Source: Tetramitus jugosus
Lineage: Eukaryota; Heterolobosea; Eutetramitea; Acrasida; Vahlkampfiidae
Direction: 5' to 3'
DNA: 64,000 nucleotides
Assembly: GCA_937625935.1 (NCBI GenBank)
Contig: OW569360.1
Location: 372,001 to 436,000, forward strand
This document shows, one piece after another, positions 48,774 through 61,517 of this stretch. Every line of letters begins with the position of its first letter. Within the stretch, counting starts at the first letter, position 1. The translations under genes were made by a program, and so were the position numbers. The notes under the pieces were generated by a model that saw nothing but the letters and a program-made list of their open reading frames with translations, was not told where the DNA came from and ran no database searches.

Positions 48774-49529
48774 TTACTTTCTAAAGTCATTAAACAGAGA
48801 TTCCAAATGAGAAATGGTGTTCCTGTTTGCGGTAGATGTAGATCGTGCCTGTGTTGTTGTTGCTGTTTGTTCTTCACTCGGTGCCACATTAAAACTAGTC
48901 AAACTAGTATTCTCTCTAATCAACTTTTCCAATGGTGATTCTTCTTCGTCTGACGGTGCTTCAGTCTTCCAGTCAATACGATCCGTGTGATGCAATCTCT
49001 GCAAATCAACAGCTTCACTCACATCAACCAATTTTTCATCATCAATGGCAACAGCGTCAAACTCTCGCTTGAATCCACCACCATGAATACGCAACTCATC
49101 ATACTTTTCTCTAAATATATCCTTTTCTTTCTGAACGGACCATCTAATCACTTCAGTGTCCTTTCTTATGAGTTCGACAAGACGATTTTGTGCCTGTGGA
49201 GATGCATCAAAGAGCATGAGTACCCATCTACCCTTGTAATGCTTTGTTCTGTTGCGGTACATTGGATAGGCCAATGGCATGATACCCAAATTGTCCATTC
49301 GACGAATGACACCACCATGTTCAAACACGCAGTTGGCCTTTTGTCTGAGAACGTTGGCTACTTTGGGTAGAGAAGCTTTGGCATTCACAAGAAAAACAGT
49401 TTCATAGAGTGGCATTTTCCTTGTTGTTGTTGTTGTTGTTGAATATTGTCGTGGCGGAGAGGCGCGAAATGAAGATGAATTTTTTGCGTGTTGGCAAGAA
49501 AGCTTTTTTTCTCTTGTGTGGAAAATCAT
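48774..49529 (-). CDS. MRPS6: mitochondrial ribosomal protein bS6m
   Basis: 251 residues from the Met at complement 49527-49529; the Met at 49413-49415 (MPLYETVFLV) is an alternative start, and the frame is open further up. The S6 fold is clear: MPLYETVFLVNAKASLPKVANVLRQKA, VIRRMDNLGIMPLAYPMYRN--HYKGRWVLMLFDASP, and an RKDTEVIRWSVQKEKD strand. The presequence is Ser/Arg/Thr-rich (SSSFRASPPRQYSTTTT). The C-terminal extension of about 100 acidic and T/S-rich residues goes beyond bacterial S6. A 158-bp gap separates it from COMMD4. Confidence 0.88.
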   Translation of the reverse strand: MIFHTREKKLSCQHAKNSSSFRASPPRQYSTTTTTTRKMPLYETVFLVNAKASLPKVANVLRQKANCVFEHGGVIRRMDNLGIMPLAYPMYRNRTKHYKGRWVLMLFDASPQAQNRLVELIRKDTEVIRWSVQKEKDIFREKYDELRIHGGGFKREFDAVAIDDEKLVDVSEAVDLQRLHHTDRIDWKTEAPSDEEESPLEKLIRENTSLTSFNVAPSEEQTATTTQARSTSTANRNTISHLESLFNDFRK

Positions 49530-49943
49530 CCCCGATGTTGGATAGATAATCCGATTCTCCGTAAAGCGGTGTTTTATTGTCGCAGAAATGGGTGATTGTA
49601 AACGTGAGCGAGTCTTTACAACGGCCACCTCATCACTCCATCCTGGAAGCCATGATAGACCACACCGGCAAGAATCGTTGGGAAGCATGCGAGGGCACAC
49701 TTGAAACTTCGACAACCCAAACGAGCAACAACACCTTGCCAAAAAACAAACCCAATCGATTTGTGCTTCCCCAACGATATCACGTGTTCAGTTTCTGACG
49801 ATCGAGATCTCTTCTCAGTTTCTTTTTTTCACACGGCAACAAATCAGCAATCAATCACAACACCCCTTTCTATATTATCTATCTATTTTCTTCCCAACAC
49901 GACGTCAATAAATAATCATTAAAAAAAACACAACAACAACAGT

Positions 49944-52670
49944 ATGTCCAATCAACAACAACAACAAGATCAAGCACAACAACCTGCACCAAAGAGACTC
50001 GAGGGAAAGGTCAAGTCAGTCTTGAGTGGAGACACTCTTGTTCTTGCTCACCCAACAAAAATCTTTCCAGCCATCGAAAAAGTTTTGACATTGGTCAGAA
50101 TCCAAGCACCTCGTATGGCCAAGAGAGGAGAAGAGAATGAGGAACCATTTGCATTCGAGGCAAGAGAATTCTTGAGGAAGAAGTGCATTGGTAAGCTCGT
50201 GTCCTTCCAAGTCGAATACAGAAACGCTGATACCAAGAGAGATTTTGGTACTGTTTTCCTCGATGGTGAAAACTTGGGTGAAGCTGTTTTGAGAGAAGGT
50301 CTAGCCAAGTTCAAGTCATCCAAGAGCAATGAAGAATTCCAAAATTTGGCTGATGCTCAAGAAGAAGCCAAGGCCAACAAGGTTGGTATCTGGGGTGAGA
50401 AGCCAAAGCCAAGACACATCACTTGGCAGATTCAAGATGCTGAAAAGTTGCTAAAGTCATTCAAGGGAAAGACCATGAATGTCATTGTCGAGTATGTGAT
50501 GAATGGATCCAGTATGCGTGTACTTTTACCAACCAATGAGATGGTCGTTGTTCATCTCACTGGTATTCAATGCCCTTCCATCAAGATTGAGGAGAAGAAG
50601 ACTGGTGACAAGGTGGAGAGAGTTGAAGTTGGTTCCATGTGGTCCAAGGAAGCTCGTCACTACACTGAAGTCAGAGTTTTGCACAGAGAAGTCACCATGC
50701 TTTTCGAAGGAACTGACAACAATGAGAGTTTGTTTGGTTCCATTTTGATGGGCACCAATGAAAACAGTGAAGAGCCATTGATCTATCAAGAAGAATTATT
50801 GCAAAGAGGTCTAGCCAGCATTGCTGAATGGAACGTTGCCAGATCCAAGTACACTAGCAGATTGCGCAAGGCTGAAGCTGTTGCCAAGGGCAAGAAGTTG
50901 AGACTGTGGACCAACTACGAGCCACCTGTTGCTACATTGAAGAATGAAGACATGACTGTCATCAATGCTCAAGTCATTGAAGTTTTGAGCGGTGACACTG
51001 TTAAGATTCGTGATGAACAAGGCAATGAAGAAAGAATTTCCTTGTCCAGCATCAGAGCTCAAAGATTCTTGGGTAAGGGTAAGGATGCTGAACCATGGGC
51101 ATTCGAAGCAAGAGACACCTTGAGAAAGAGAGTTGTTGGCAAGACTGTTCAAATCAAGATTGATTACAGAAGATCTTTGAAGAGAACTGTCAATCAACCA
51201 AAGATGGTCAACGGTCAAAAGCAAGATGTTCAAACTGAATTGAGCGAAGACCGCAGATTCGGTACCATCTTCATCAACGGCAACCCTCTTGCTGTTGAGC
51301 TTGTTAAGAATGGTTATGCTTCTGTCATCAAGCACAAGTCCGATGAAGAGAGATCTATTGCCTACGATCAATTGATGTTGGCTGAAGCAGATGCCAAGAA
51401 GAAGAACAGAGGTTTGCACGGTCCAAAGAAGAATGCTCCAATTCACAAGATTACTGAAATTGCTGATGCTCATGCTGCCAAGTATTTGGCTGGATTGAAG
51501 GACAAGAAGATTAAGGCTGTTGTCGAGAAGGTCTTCACTGGTACAAGATTCAAGTTGCTCTTACCAAAGGAATCTTACTCCCTCACCTTTGCTATCACTG
51601 GTGTTTCTTGCCCATCCATGAAGCCAAGAGATGAGAAGGAACCAAAGCCATTTGCTGTTGAGTCCTTGAACTTTGCCATTAACCAATTGATGATGAGAGA
51701 CGTTGAAATCATTATCAGAAATGTTGACAAGGTTGGTAGCTTTGTTGGTGACTTGCTCATTGGCAACACCAACTTCGCAGTCAGCATCTTGAAGGCTGGT
51801 TACGCTATGCTTCAAAGAGCTGCCGAGAAGGCAAACAACTATCCTGAGTTGAAGGATGCTGAAGATTCTGCAAAGGTTGTCCAAAAGAATGTTTGGTCTG
51901 TTGATCCAAATATCTTCAAGACCAAGAAGCAAAAGCAATTTGATGAAGAAAGAGCTACCACTCCTTCCACCAAGTTCAAGATTGTTAAGAGCAAGCCTTT
52001 CGATGTCAGAGTCACTGAGATTCTTGATGCTTCTCACTTCTACATCCAAAAGGCTGATTCCATTGATGACATTGAGGCTGTTGAAAACTTTTTGGCTGCT
52101 GTCGATCCAGAGGGCTTGGAACGCGCCAACCAATTCGAGATTGGTCAACCTGTTCTTGCATACTACGAAGCTGAAGATGCATGGTTCAGAGCCAAGGTCA
52201 CCAAGAGCCTCAAGGACTCTGTTACTGTATTTTATTCTGATTATGGTAGCTCTGAAACTTTGCCTGCAAGCAAGTTGAGAGTCCTTCCAAAGAATAGCGA
52301 ATTGGCAACCATCAAGCCAACCGTTTCCGAAGCTAGACTTGCTTTCACATACTTGCACGCTGAGAACTATGTTGACGATGCCAAACTCCTCTTTGCTGAC
52401 TTGGTCTCTGGAGACAAGGACTTGGAAGCCACTGTTGAATTCACCAACAATGGTATCCAATACTTGACCCTTGTTGACAAGGCTGATGACACCAACATTA
52501 ATCAAACTTTGGTCAGAAACGGTTTGGTGTTCGTTGATTCCTTCTACAAGAAGTATGACGAATTCAAGTCCAACTATGTCAACCTAGAGAAGGATTTGCA
52601 AGCTGCCAAGCAAGACAAGTACTACCTCTGGGAAGATGGTGACTTGTATGCCAGTGATGACGAAGAGTAA
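49944..52670 (+). CDS. SND1: Tudor-SN (SND1/p100)
   Basis: 908 residues, the size of animal SND1. Four staphylococcal-nuclease-like repeats (about 15-155, 170-320, 335-500, 515-660) each open with a G-x-VK-VLSGDT or equivalent strand (VKSVLSGDTLVLAHP, AQVIEVLSGDTVKI), followed by a split fifth SN domain and one Tudor domain, IGQPVLAYYEAEDAWFRAKV--DSVTVFYSDYGSSETLPA (about 735-780), with the aromatic cage residues present. Tudor-SN binds symmetric dimethyl-arginine proteins and RNA, in RISC, stress granules and processing of edited RNA. Very strong codon bias, so highly expressed. No intron. Confidence 0.93.
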   Translation: MSNQQQQQDQAQQPAPKRLEGKVKSVLSGDTLVLAHPTKIFPAIEKVLTLVRIQAPRMAKRGEENEEPFAFEAREFLRKKCIGKLVSFQVEYRNADTKRDFGTVFLDGENLGEAVLREGLAKFKSSKSNEEFQNLADAQEEAKANKVGIWGEKPKPRHITWQIQDAEKLLKSFKGKTMNVIVEYVMNGSSMRVLLPTNEMVVVHLTGIQCPSIKIEEKKTGDKVERVEVGSMWSKEARHYTEVRVLHREVTMLFEGTDNNESLFGSILMGTNENSEEPLIYQEELLQRGLASIAEWNVARSKYTSRLRKAEAVAKGKKLRLWTNYEPPVATLKNEDMTVINAQVIEVLSGDTVKIRDEQGNEERISLSSIRAQRFLGKGKDAEPWAFEARDTLRKRVVGKTVQIKIDYRRSLKRTVNQPKMVNGQKQDVQTELSEDRRFGTIFINGNPLAVELVKNGYASVIKHKSDEERSIAYDQLMLAEADAKKKNRGLHGPKKNAPIHKITEIADAHAAKYLAGLKDKKIKAVVEKVFTGTRFKLLLPKESYSLTFAITGVSCPSMKPRDEKEPKPFAVESLNFAINQLMMRDVEIIIRNVDKVGSFVGDLLIGNTNFAVSILKAGYAMLQRAAEKANNYPELKDAEDSAKVVQKNVWSVDPNIFKTKKQKQFDEERATTPSTKFKIVKSKPFDVRVTEILDASHFYIQKADSIDDIEAVENFLAAVDPEGLERANQFEIGQPVLAYYEAEDAWFRAKVTKSLKDSVTVFYSDYGSSETLPASKLRVLPKNSELATIKPTVSEARLAFTYLHAENYVDDAKLLFADLVSGDKDLEATVEFTNNGIQYLTLVDKADDTNINQTLVRNGLVFVDSFYKKYDEFKSNYVNLEKDLQAAKQDKYYLWEDGDLYASDDEE

Positions 52671-53019
52671 GTGTCTCGAGCACTTGCCGTCTCTTTGTTG
52701 CGAGCGTTTGGATGATTGCTCAGGTTTTGAGGTGCCGCACCTCTTGAACTTTAAGCAAGAGTCTAATCGATAATCAGTCCTGTCTCAGAATGCAACCCTT
52801 TTACTACTATATAAATATTGCTATCATATTATCATACACAAGCAAATACACGATCATCTCCCGCCCCATTTTTTTTCCTTTGATTCATTGAATTCAACAA
52901 ACCTGTGCATGCAAAAAATATTTCCGCCATGTGAAAAAAATTCATGACACACAACAAAAACAAAAACCAGACACGACGCAATAGACAGTAGTAGTAGTAG
53001 TTTCTCCACCACCACCACC
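52671..53019. other. intergenic, nothing recognised
   Basis: After Tudor-SN and before URB1. A GTAGTAGTAGTAG run and a CCACCACCACCACC run precede the URB1 ATG. No other feature supported. Confidence 0.4.
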
Positions 53020-56000
53020 ATGTCATCCATCGAAGAAACCAACAACCATAACAACAACAATGGCAGCAGTAGCAGTGATGGTTCGACCAAGAAATATGTG
53101 CCTCCATCCGACATGAACAAACACCTCACACTGATCATTCAACAAATGAACTCTACGGATCTACCTGTTGCCGTCAAGGGTTACAACTCATTTATTGAAC
53201 AATTAAAGTATGAGACTTATCAATGCCACAGAGAATTCATCAAATCGTGTCAAAAAAAATCTGCATACAACCTCAATAGCATGGCCAAAAAAGCGCAACA
53301 ACAACAATCAGAAAGAGCAAGTTCGCGTAGTGATGGATTGATTCAACTAGAGTCTGATTTCTATGTGTTTGGTGAATCCGTCTATAGCTCCAGTGATTAT
53401 TTGCCAGTGTATGGTGGATTGAATCGTGATTCCATTTTGATTCAATACATTTTGAGATCGCCACAACTTCATGAGCTCAAGAAGGTTCACGAGCTATTTA
53501 ATAAGGTATGTTTTTTTTGTTTGTGTGTTGTTGTTGTTGTTTTTTGTTGGTTTTTTGGTGAGTGTGTATGTTGAAAGTGAAACTAACAATTGTTCATTTT
53601 TGATGAATAATTGTAGCTATTTGCAGAGAAGGATTATGAAACTGGTGCCATTTTCAAGAAAAAGTTCTTCTTCATGAATGACCTCATATTCAAATACTCT
53701 GTTGATTTGGACAAGAAGACTGAATGGGCCAAACCAAATTCACCTCACGAACACGAATATCGGTTAGTGAAACAAGCGCTCGGTTCCTATGCCAACTTTG
53801 TGTTGCAAGAGTGTTGGTACGCACATGTGATTCTGTTCCAGAAATTGGTGGGTCACGAAATGGCATTGAGACACTATGCTCTCTCTACTCTGGGATTGTT
53901 GGCTAGACATTATGACAAACAGTTTGATGTGTTTGATTTGTTCAAGGACAAGTTTTTGGAGTTGAGAGCAGGTGGAAAGAAGGAGGACTTGCACACGTTG
54001 ACATTCTCTCTCATGAGTCACGGAGATGCTCGGATCATTTCTACAATGACGTCAAAGATTACTTTTGATTGGTCGAATTGGGTCATGATTGATTTTTCAA
54101 ATGCTGATGCACGTGGAGAGTTGTGGAGCGTTTTGTCCTTTTTCCAAGGGCGTGTCGGGCGGAATGAAATGATTGAATTGCACGCAAAGAGACAATTTTT
54201 AACAAAGCACATTAACAATATGATTCAATGGATGGATCCAATCATGTACGAGGATTCACTTGGAGTGGCATGCTCGAACTTGATGCAGGTTATGCTTGCA
54301 GATTTATTGATTAATAACAAGTACGCATTAGCTTCAAACGACCCATCGAAATTTAGGTATTTGCGAGAGTTGGATCAGGAGGATTCTTTTATGTGTAAGA
54401 ACTTGGCAAAGTTTAGTGTTGAGATTCCTAGTCATGCGAATTTTGTGAGACGGGTTTTGTTGAAGCGACAACAATATATTCTCCCATTTTTCGGTATTAT
54501 TCCACCATTTACATTCGACGACAGTTTAGAATCGATGCACAAGGTTAACTTTTTGATGACTCTATCCGAATTGCCACTTCCATCGATATCGAAACAAGAT
54601 ATTTTGGACTACGATGCCTCTGTTGCAGCAATTACAGACACAGTATATATTCATCATGCTATGAAGGTTCCTGACAACATGGCTTTCCAACCAGAATCAA
54701 TGACTGTTGTTCTCCAGGTTTTGCTCTCTTATTTTGCTCGTGTAGAGTCTATTATAAAACAGATTGATACGCTGAAGAAGCAATTTGGAGAGTTGGACGC
54801 TTGGAGGCGGTTTGAAATGCTGGTCAAACAATCATTGAAGCAGCAATTCCCTGTTTCCTTCATCACATTCTACGAATACTATTTTATTCATCTGACAAAG
54901 GTACAGAGCCTTCCAAAGAATGTTCATGATTTCCTATTGGGACGTTGCTTGCAAGTGATGCGTCTCTTTTTGAAGTATTTCGTGACAGATGACTTGCCTG
55001 CAACGATTCTTAACCTATTCCAGGCGATTGTTCCAAGTGCAGCTCTAGTCTATCAATACACTTATTTCATATCTGATTTGAGAGTCCAGTTTGCAGAGTT
55101 GCTGGCAAAGGATATGCTCAGTAGACTATTAACAATCGTTTCGCTGGATGGGTCAAGCCAACGTGGATTTTCCAGGAAAATGCTATCACCAATATTTATT
55201 CCATCCAATCTGTTTAGCTCTCAATGCGAGTTCAATACATGGATGAGGACTCTGGCACAAGAGAATGTTCCTTTTGTTACCACTTTGTTAACGGAGGTAT
55301 ATTCCAATCAGGAATCAAGAAAGTCTGTTTTGACTTCGATTCTTTCCCCGATCATTCAACTTGATGACCAGTTATTCGGTCAAGCCCTGTTGAAGGCACT
55401 TGAAAAATCATTAGACTTTGATTCTAACCAAGACTTGAACAATATCCAGTTCGTATACAGACTCACTGCTCTTCAATTATTGAACAGCAAGGCAGAGCAT
55501 TCGAAGATGATCACAGAGTGTTTTGAGAATATTTGCAAATCCAAGGATTTGAAGGGAAAGAACCTGTCAGTTTTTTCTAATGTTGTTCGATTCCTCAACC
55601 GTGATTCAAAATATGATTCCCAGTTCGAAAGTATCACAATGAACGCCACGAGCCTATCAGGAGGAGATCAATCGCGATCGAAATCTTTGGAGCCAATGAT
55701 TTTCTCCCTACTTTACTCGAATATTCACGTACCACTTCTCAAGGAGTTGCAAGTCCAGAAATTCTTGGGCCAAAAGTTTGACGTATCGACTAGTCGTACC
55801 ATGTCTAATTTATTCTCCAATCTACCATTTGACATCTTGTTTTATCAACACGAGCTTTCTGTTGATGACAAGTCCGTATCTCAGTATCTAGAGTCATTCC
55901 AACAGTATATATTTGAATCAATTGCAAGATTGGGTGATTTACATGAGCATATATCTGCCGTTAGACAAGCAGCAGCCAGTTTCTTCACCTCGAATTCACC

Positions 56001-59000
56001 TCTATTCGCTGGTTCAGTCCTGATTTCACTTTTGCAAAGCATCTACAAGAAGTTCGCTGTTGCTGATTTCATAGAAGTTATTAAGGTTCTTTTCGGTGGC
56101 AAGTCACCAATTCACCAGTTTCTAAGTCGTGCAAATAGTGAGTTTGATGTAGCATTGATTAATGTCTGGTCCGCTGTGTTGGCCTGTGGGGATCAACCTG
56201 AAATATCAAACACCGTGTGGGAGCAGTATTTCTCCAAGTTGTGTACAGCTGTTCCATCAAAGACCAGCAACGACAAACAACTCGTTCAGTCTGTCATAGA
56301 CCTAATTATGGTTCTTCCTGTTTGTCAATCACAACAGTTAATGAGAGTTATGCTATCTCATATGTCTCCACTGCTCGTAGAGTTATTATCCACTCATGCC
56401 ATTCAAAATGAGAAGTATCGCGCTGTTTTGAGCTCGATTGTTCTGAACGATAGAGTCATATTTGGAATTATTACTGATTCATTGGCTGACAAAGAGAGAC
56501 ATCTTTTGCCTTTATTCCATGCTATTGTCTCATATGCTCACAAATATGTTCTCCAGCACAAGCAAGATGAAGCATCGACCTACCAGATAGATCCTTTCGT
56601 TTGTATCGAGTCAGATCTGCTATCTTCTTTGCTCAAAGATGTATCAAAATCTGAGATTTACCTCGATACTTGTGCCATTATTGTTGCAAATAGCTGTGCT
56701 TATGATGAAGTAACTCTCAGTTATATACATAGCGCAATCAAGAAACACAAGACTGTAAGCGCTGAGGCTGTGAGAATACTCAGCGCATATGTGCACTCTC
56801 TGGTAAGAGTGAAATCTGGAGATCAATCCAAACTCGTTCTCAATGATGTGCTACTCAAAGATATTATTACTGAATGTCAATTACTATCGAAACTCTATCG
56901 CACAATTAGTGATTCGAAGGTTTCAATGGATCATTGTCGATTTGCGCTTGAAGTTGCCAAGTTTATTACCGAGCAATCTTCAGCAAACTTGTCGGATCTC
57001 TTTGTTGGTGTTCTATCAGAGATTCTCTCTGTTTCTTCAACTCAAAGTGATATCACTACCATAATTAATCACAGCTGGAGTAGCAAGGAGCAATACTCCA
57101 TCGCTCAAGTCCTATTTGTCGAATACTTGTTGAGTGGTGTGCAGAAATCTGAGTTGAAATTGGCTGTTGTGCTCAAATTCCTGTCCATGATCTCTCGTTC
57201 ATTCGACAAGAAGAGTGTTGAACAAAAGTATTACTTGAATGTTATGGTGAGCCATGTGAGATCCATGTTGCTTGACAGTACAACTGCCGAGTTAATTACG
57301 TTGCACAAACCAAGTATTGCATCTTACATTGGACAATTCTGTACGACGATGTTGGAATCAGCTTGCCTTGATAATAATGATTTCCTGTTGCTCTCCATTG
57401 ATTTGTTGAGGTTGAGACTGTTAACAGACAGCACGATCGAAACAATAACCAATCAACTGTTAAAAGAGAGTTCGTTCAAAACTCTCATCAGTAAGAACGC
57501 TGATGTGAAATATGATGCGATCATTGAGCGAGACATTGGTTATTTGTTGGAGAACACTGCTCAAAAGGTTGGTCACCGTGCCAATACGGTTACATTACTG
57601 TTGTTGCTATTGCAATTATTAAGAACTACCTCCGCGACCTCGAGACAACAAATCCTCGAGAACAACTCGACTCTTCTTCCTCAACTTCTTTCAATCTATG
57701 GCGCTCGTCTGAGTGAAAGAGACTTGATTCTCTACGACATTTTCACTGCCTTCGAAATATCTGGTGCTGGCCTGCTTTATAAGCACTACTATGCATTCGG
57801 AAGCGATCAAGCTTTTATGAACAAGGAAATTTATGAATCTCAAGGTTGGAACAACTTTAAGGTCGACAATCACTTTTTGGAAACGATTCACAACTTTCCA
57901 AATAGGATCAAGTTGTATAGCAACCATGAGAACGTTCAAAAGAGTGTGGCAAAGGTGGCGCATGTTTCAGAGTTGTATGACCCTCGTTACCTTCTGAGAT
58001 GGATCCTATTTTTGACCATTGCCTTCAACAACGAAACTATCGATACTGCTATGTTCACTTCGCCTGCACTGGCTCTGGCAGTTCGAGCTACAGGTTCCAA
58101 AGATCACACACTCCGTCAGTTGGCCTACGAAATTCTAGCTCGAATTAGCTTAATGATGAAAAAGCAACTCAGAAATGCCAAGTCATCTGCCAAGAAGATT
58201 CCAACTGAATACTCGTTGATACTCGGTTTCTTGGTTCAGCTTAAGGCATCCGTCAAATCACCTTATAAGATGTTACCCAATCTGATGGCGTTGTTCTTAA
58301 GCAAGATTGCATACATATTGAGAAACCCAGCAGACGCTGCCTACGCTCAATGTGTTCGCTACTTCACCAGAACATCATCCATCAAGCTGGATACCTTCCC
58401 AATTTTCCAACACAGCTTGTTTGCATCAATGTCCTCCGTGGGTTATGATTGGTTGATGGACTTCTTACTCTATGGAGCATCTGACACAAGAAGCGCCTTC
58501 CTGTTCGAACATGCCCTACCAAAGAAGAATCTATTGCAAGAAATTCTCCTATTGTTCGATGGTTCCTCTACCAATTCGAGCACTACATCCAAGGTTAATG
58601 CTTTTGTGATTAGATTCCTTCGACAACTCAGTACCGTCGACAATGGAGCTCTCTGTGTTTCCAATGGTGTTTTGTCATGGTGTGCACAACAGTTGAATGA
58701 GTCTGCCATGCATGAAAATGATCGTAACTCATTGTTGGAGATACTAACGACAATTGTTGATTCGTACAATGTACGCTCTGTGACTGACTCGACCTCTCTT
58801 GTCAATCAGATCCACACAGTCATCAGAGCAGCTCTATCTCTTCCAATGTCTAACAAGTTAGTATTTGGTCTGTTGAATAGCTGCTTCGTTTTTATTCACA
58901 AGTTGCTGAGCACGACTGCAAACCAAGAACTTCGCAACAAACCATTTGTTGACATCCAGACTCTTCAAAAGTTGATGGAATCAATTGATTGTAACTCTAG

Positions 59001-59943
59001 ATTGAGCATTGAATGCGGATTAGAAATTATTATTCTATCGACCCTTGCCGTACCAAGTTTGAATAGCTATGATGCAAAATTGGTTGCCAGCAGATTGTGC
59101 GGTTCTGAAGATAATGTACAGGCGCTTGTCTCTGTGATCCAACGTAGTTTATTGATTGTTCATAGAGCCTTGGATCAAGGAGTACTAATATCATCGAACC
59201 TTCCTGAATTCTTGCTTAGATGGTTGGCCTGCATCATTCATTGTGTGTCATCATTGGAAGGCGCACGGAGAGAAACAGTAGTCAAACTCATCTTCTTCAA
59301 GGTTAATGCCTTGCTGCTTCCTTTCTATTCAAGAGAAAGCACACGCACACTCAACGCAATTCAGAGCTTGAACTTTATCCACGCAATGACCTACCCATAC
59401 TTATCGAGCGATTTGAGTGACAAGGCCCTCTCATTACTCAACAATATTCCTCTGTCGCAAGATTTCTTAGATATGAAGGACTTTAGATCGTACAGCAAGA
59501 GCAAAACTCTACAACATACTGCAAGCTCCAGTCCACAAAAGCTGAAGATTACCAACTATCTGGCACAAGTGCATTATCATGCATCTGTCTTCTTCCGAAG
59601 AGTGCCAACATTTGAGACTGCAACTGACATGTCTGACGATGAAGGATCACTGATATCCAAGCATTGTCCAACCATGTACTCGACTATTGAGTGGTTCACA
59701 GAAAAGATGGATGACATCGAAAGACCAGAGTCACTCCAAGTCGAGGAAGCCAGCCAGGATGATCTCTATGACTACTCTCTCTTCGACTCTGGATATCGTA
59801 AGCCAACCACAACCACTCTCGCACCCGACGCTGACTCTGACTCGGATTCGGACTCAGATGAGAGCAGCAGTAGCAGCGACTCTTCTGACTCAGAATCGGA
59901 CGATGAGGCAGAGCAACCATCCAAATCAAGAAAGATCAAATAA
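53020..59943 (+). CDS. URB1: URB1/NPA1, nucleolar pre-ribosome protein (1 intron)
   Basis: Exons 53020-53505 and 53617-59943; 111-bp intron (GTATGT, TTGTAG), phase 0. 2,270 residues, nearly the length of human URB1. An almost entirely alpha-helical armadillo/HEAT-like protein. The N-terminal part (YANFVLQECWYAHVILFQKL, LARHYDKQFDVFDLFKD) fits the Npa1 domain, and YDPRYLLRWILFLTIAFN--ALALAVRATGSKDHTLRQLAYEIL fits the C-terminal NopRA1 domain. The tail is D/S-rich (DSDSDSDSDE), then KSRKIK. In yeast Npa1 joins early pre-60S particles with Dbp6, Npa2 and Rsa3 and binds snoRNP sites. Two adjacent nucleolar factors (this and UTP14) are unlinked here, far apart. Confidence 0.85.
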
Positions 59944-60095
59944 AAATAATTGAGATATCGTTCCCGTATCAAATTCAAATTGTAAGCCATGGATTCACTC
60001 AGGTTTGGTTGAAGCCCCTTCAGCTTTCTAAAGATCCTCCGATTGAGAAAAACAAACCATACCTGATTAGAATTTGGTGACACACAAAGCTGAAG

Positions 60096-61517
60096 ATGCC
60101 AAGCAAATATTCTAAGGTTTCCACAACTCCAATATCAAGAAATGCTCGCGACAAGATCTTGATCCTGTGCTGGTCTAGTGTACTGCTACTGTTGCTGCTC
60201 CTCCCTGCGTCAACTGTCACTGCTGCCACCACCTCGAGTGACAACTTGATTGAAATCGAGATTACGGATGCAAATCCGACCTATCTTCAACTGTGTCTCA
60301 CGTGGAACAATAGTCCATCCACTGTGGCTCACTCGGTTCAAATTTCATCCTACGACTGGGACAACAATAAGGAGGATCCGCAAAAGGGATGGTACGACAT
60401 GACCATCGCACCCTACAATCCCAAGTGTTGGTACTTTGGTGCTCCGAACGCAGTCTCATTCATCTACGCGCCTACGTCGTTCCAAATCTCAAAGTACGCC
60501 GGATCGGAGAGCAGTAGCAACACGGCTGACCCAAACAAGATTGTTCTGAAAAATGTTTTGCGCTCGTTGGCTCCCTTGAAGTTGATATTCAATGAAACAG
60601 CACTGAGTAATGGTTCAGTTGTTTACACAAGTGTTCCATTGACGCACAATCTGACTGACAATGGAACAGTCAAGTCGTACAGTGCTGGTGCCACGTACTT
60701 TGATCCGAATCCACCTTATGCATGTAAAATGAGTTCTGTGCCAGAGCCATACAATGAACTCTATGCGGCGATTCGTGTGCAGGACTGGAAAAATTCTGAG
60801 GTGTGCGGTCAGTGCCTTCGACTGTGCAACAGCAGTGGCTTTTCGGTCGAGGTCATGGTTGTTGATCAGTGTCCTAATGGCAACCCCTGCACAAGGTACA
60901 ACTGGCTCGATATTAGTCCAAAGGCATTTCAATTGTTGAGTAACAATCACCTCGAGTGGGGTATTCAACAACTTGGTTGGCGATATGTAAGGTGTAGTGC
61001 CTTCTCTGCACCGAACCATCGAAACATGGGATTCACTTTGTCTGACTGGTCAGCCGACTATGGATTTGAGCTGCAAGTAGTGAATTATACGATGGGACTT
61101 CGATCCATATCGTTGCGAGCCAATAACAGTAACACGTGGCATTCACTGACCCGAACAAATTTTAACACGTGGACATATAACACTGGAGGACCAAATATCT
61201 CTTGTCCATGTCTACTGAAGCTCGAGTCGATCGTAGGTGAAACAGTAGTTGAATCTCATGTGTTTACTGATAGGATTTCATCGTTGCCAATGAGTCCACA
61301 CTCGATTGCTGGTACGGTACAGTTCTCGCAAGTTCCTGAAGCATATGATCCTCCAAGCAATGAGCCATGCTATTACACGGTACCAGGGACTACTGATACC
61401 CTTCCAAGTGCCTCCAATAGTCAAGGAAATGATGCCAATGGTTTGCATTGTCAGTCGTCGATTCTTTTTTCATTGTTGTGTCTGGTCGTGATCTCTCTTG
61501 TTACAAATATTGTGTAA
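60096..61517 (+). CDS. expansin-like secreted protein with GPI-type tail
   Basis: 473 residues. A hydrophobic signal anchor at 24-45 (LILCWSSVLLLLLLLPAST). A unique N-terminal domain of about 145 residues, then an expansin-like double-psi barrel (about 205-300): GATYFDP, YAAIRVQDW--SEVCGQCLRLC, VEVMVVDQCPNG, LDISPKAFQLL; the HFD-type Asp appears as LDIS. A C-terminal beta-sandwich (about 310-420) resembles the CBM63 partner. The end (SSILFSLLCLVVISLVTNIV) is hydrophobic to the last residue, fitting GPI attachment. Dictyostelid and other amoebal expansin-like proteins loosen cellulose walls; whether the catalytic-site equivalents act here is unknown. Confidence 0.8.
   Translation: MPSKYSKVSTTPISRNARDKILILCWSSVLLLLLLLPASTVTAATTSSDNLIEIEITDANPTYLQLCLTWNNSPSTVAHSVQISSYDWDNNKEDPQKGWYDMTIAPYNPKCWYFGAPNAVSFIYAPTSFQISKYAGSESSSNTADPNKIVLKNVLRSLAPLKLIFNETALSNGSVVYTSVPLTHNLTDNGTVKSYSAGATYFDPNPPYACKMSSVPEPYNELYAAIRVQDWKNSEVCGQCLRLCNSSGFSVEVMVVDQCPNGNPCTRYNWLDISPKAFQLLSNNHLEWGIQQLGWRYVRCSAFSAPNHRNMGFTLSDWSADYGFELQVVNYTMGLRSISLRANNSNTWHSLTRTNFNTWTYNTGGPNISCPCLLKLESIVGETVVESHVFTDRISSLPMSPHSIAGTVQFSQVPEAYDPPSNEPCYYTVPGTTDTLPSASNSQGNDANGLHCQSSILFSLLCLVVISLVTNIV

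Noticed and set aside
51561-52505. 314-codon antisense ORF over Tudor-SN
   Set aside because: Shadow of a biased gene, same reasoning.
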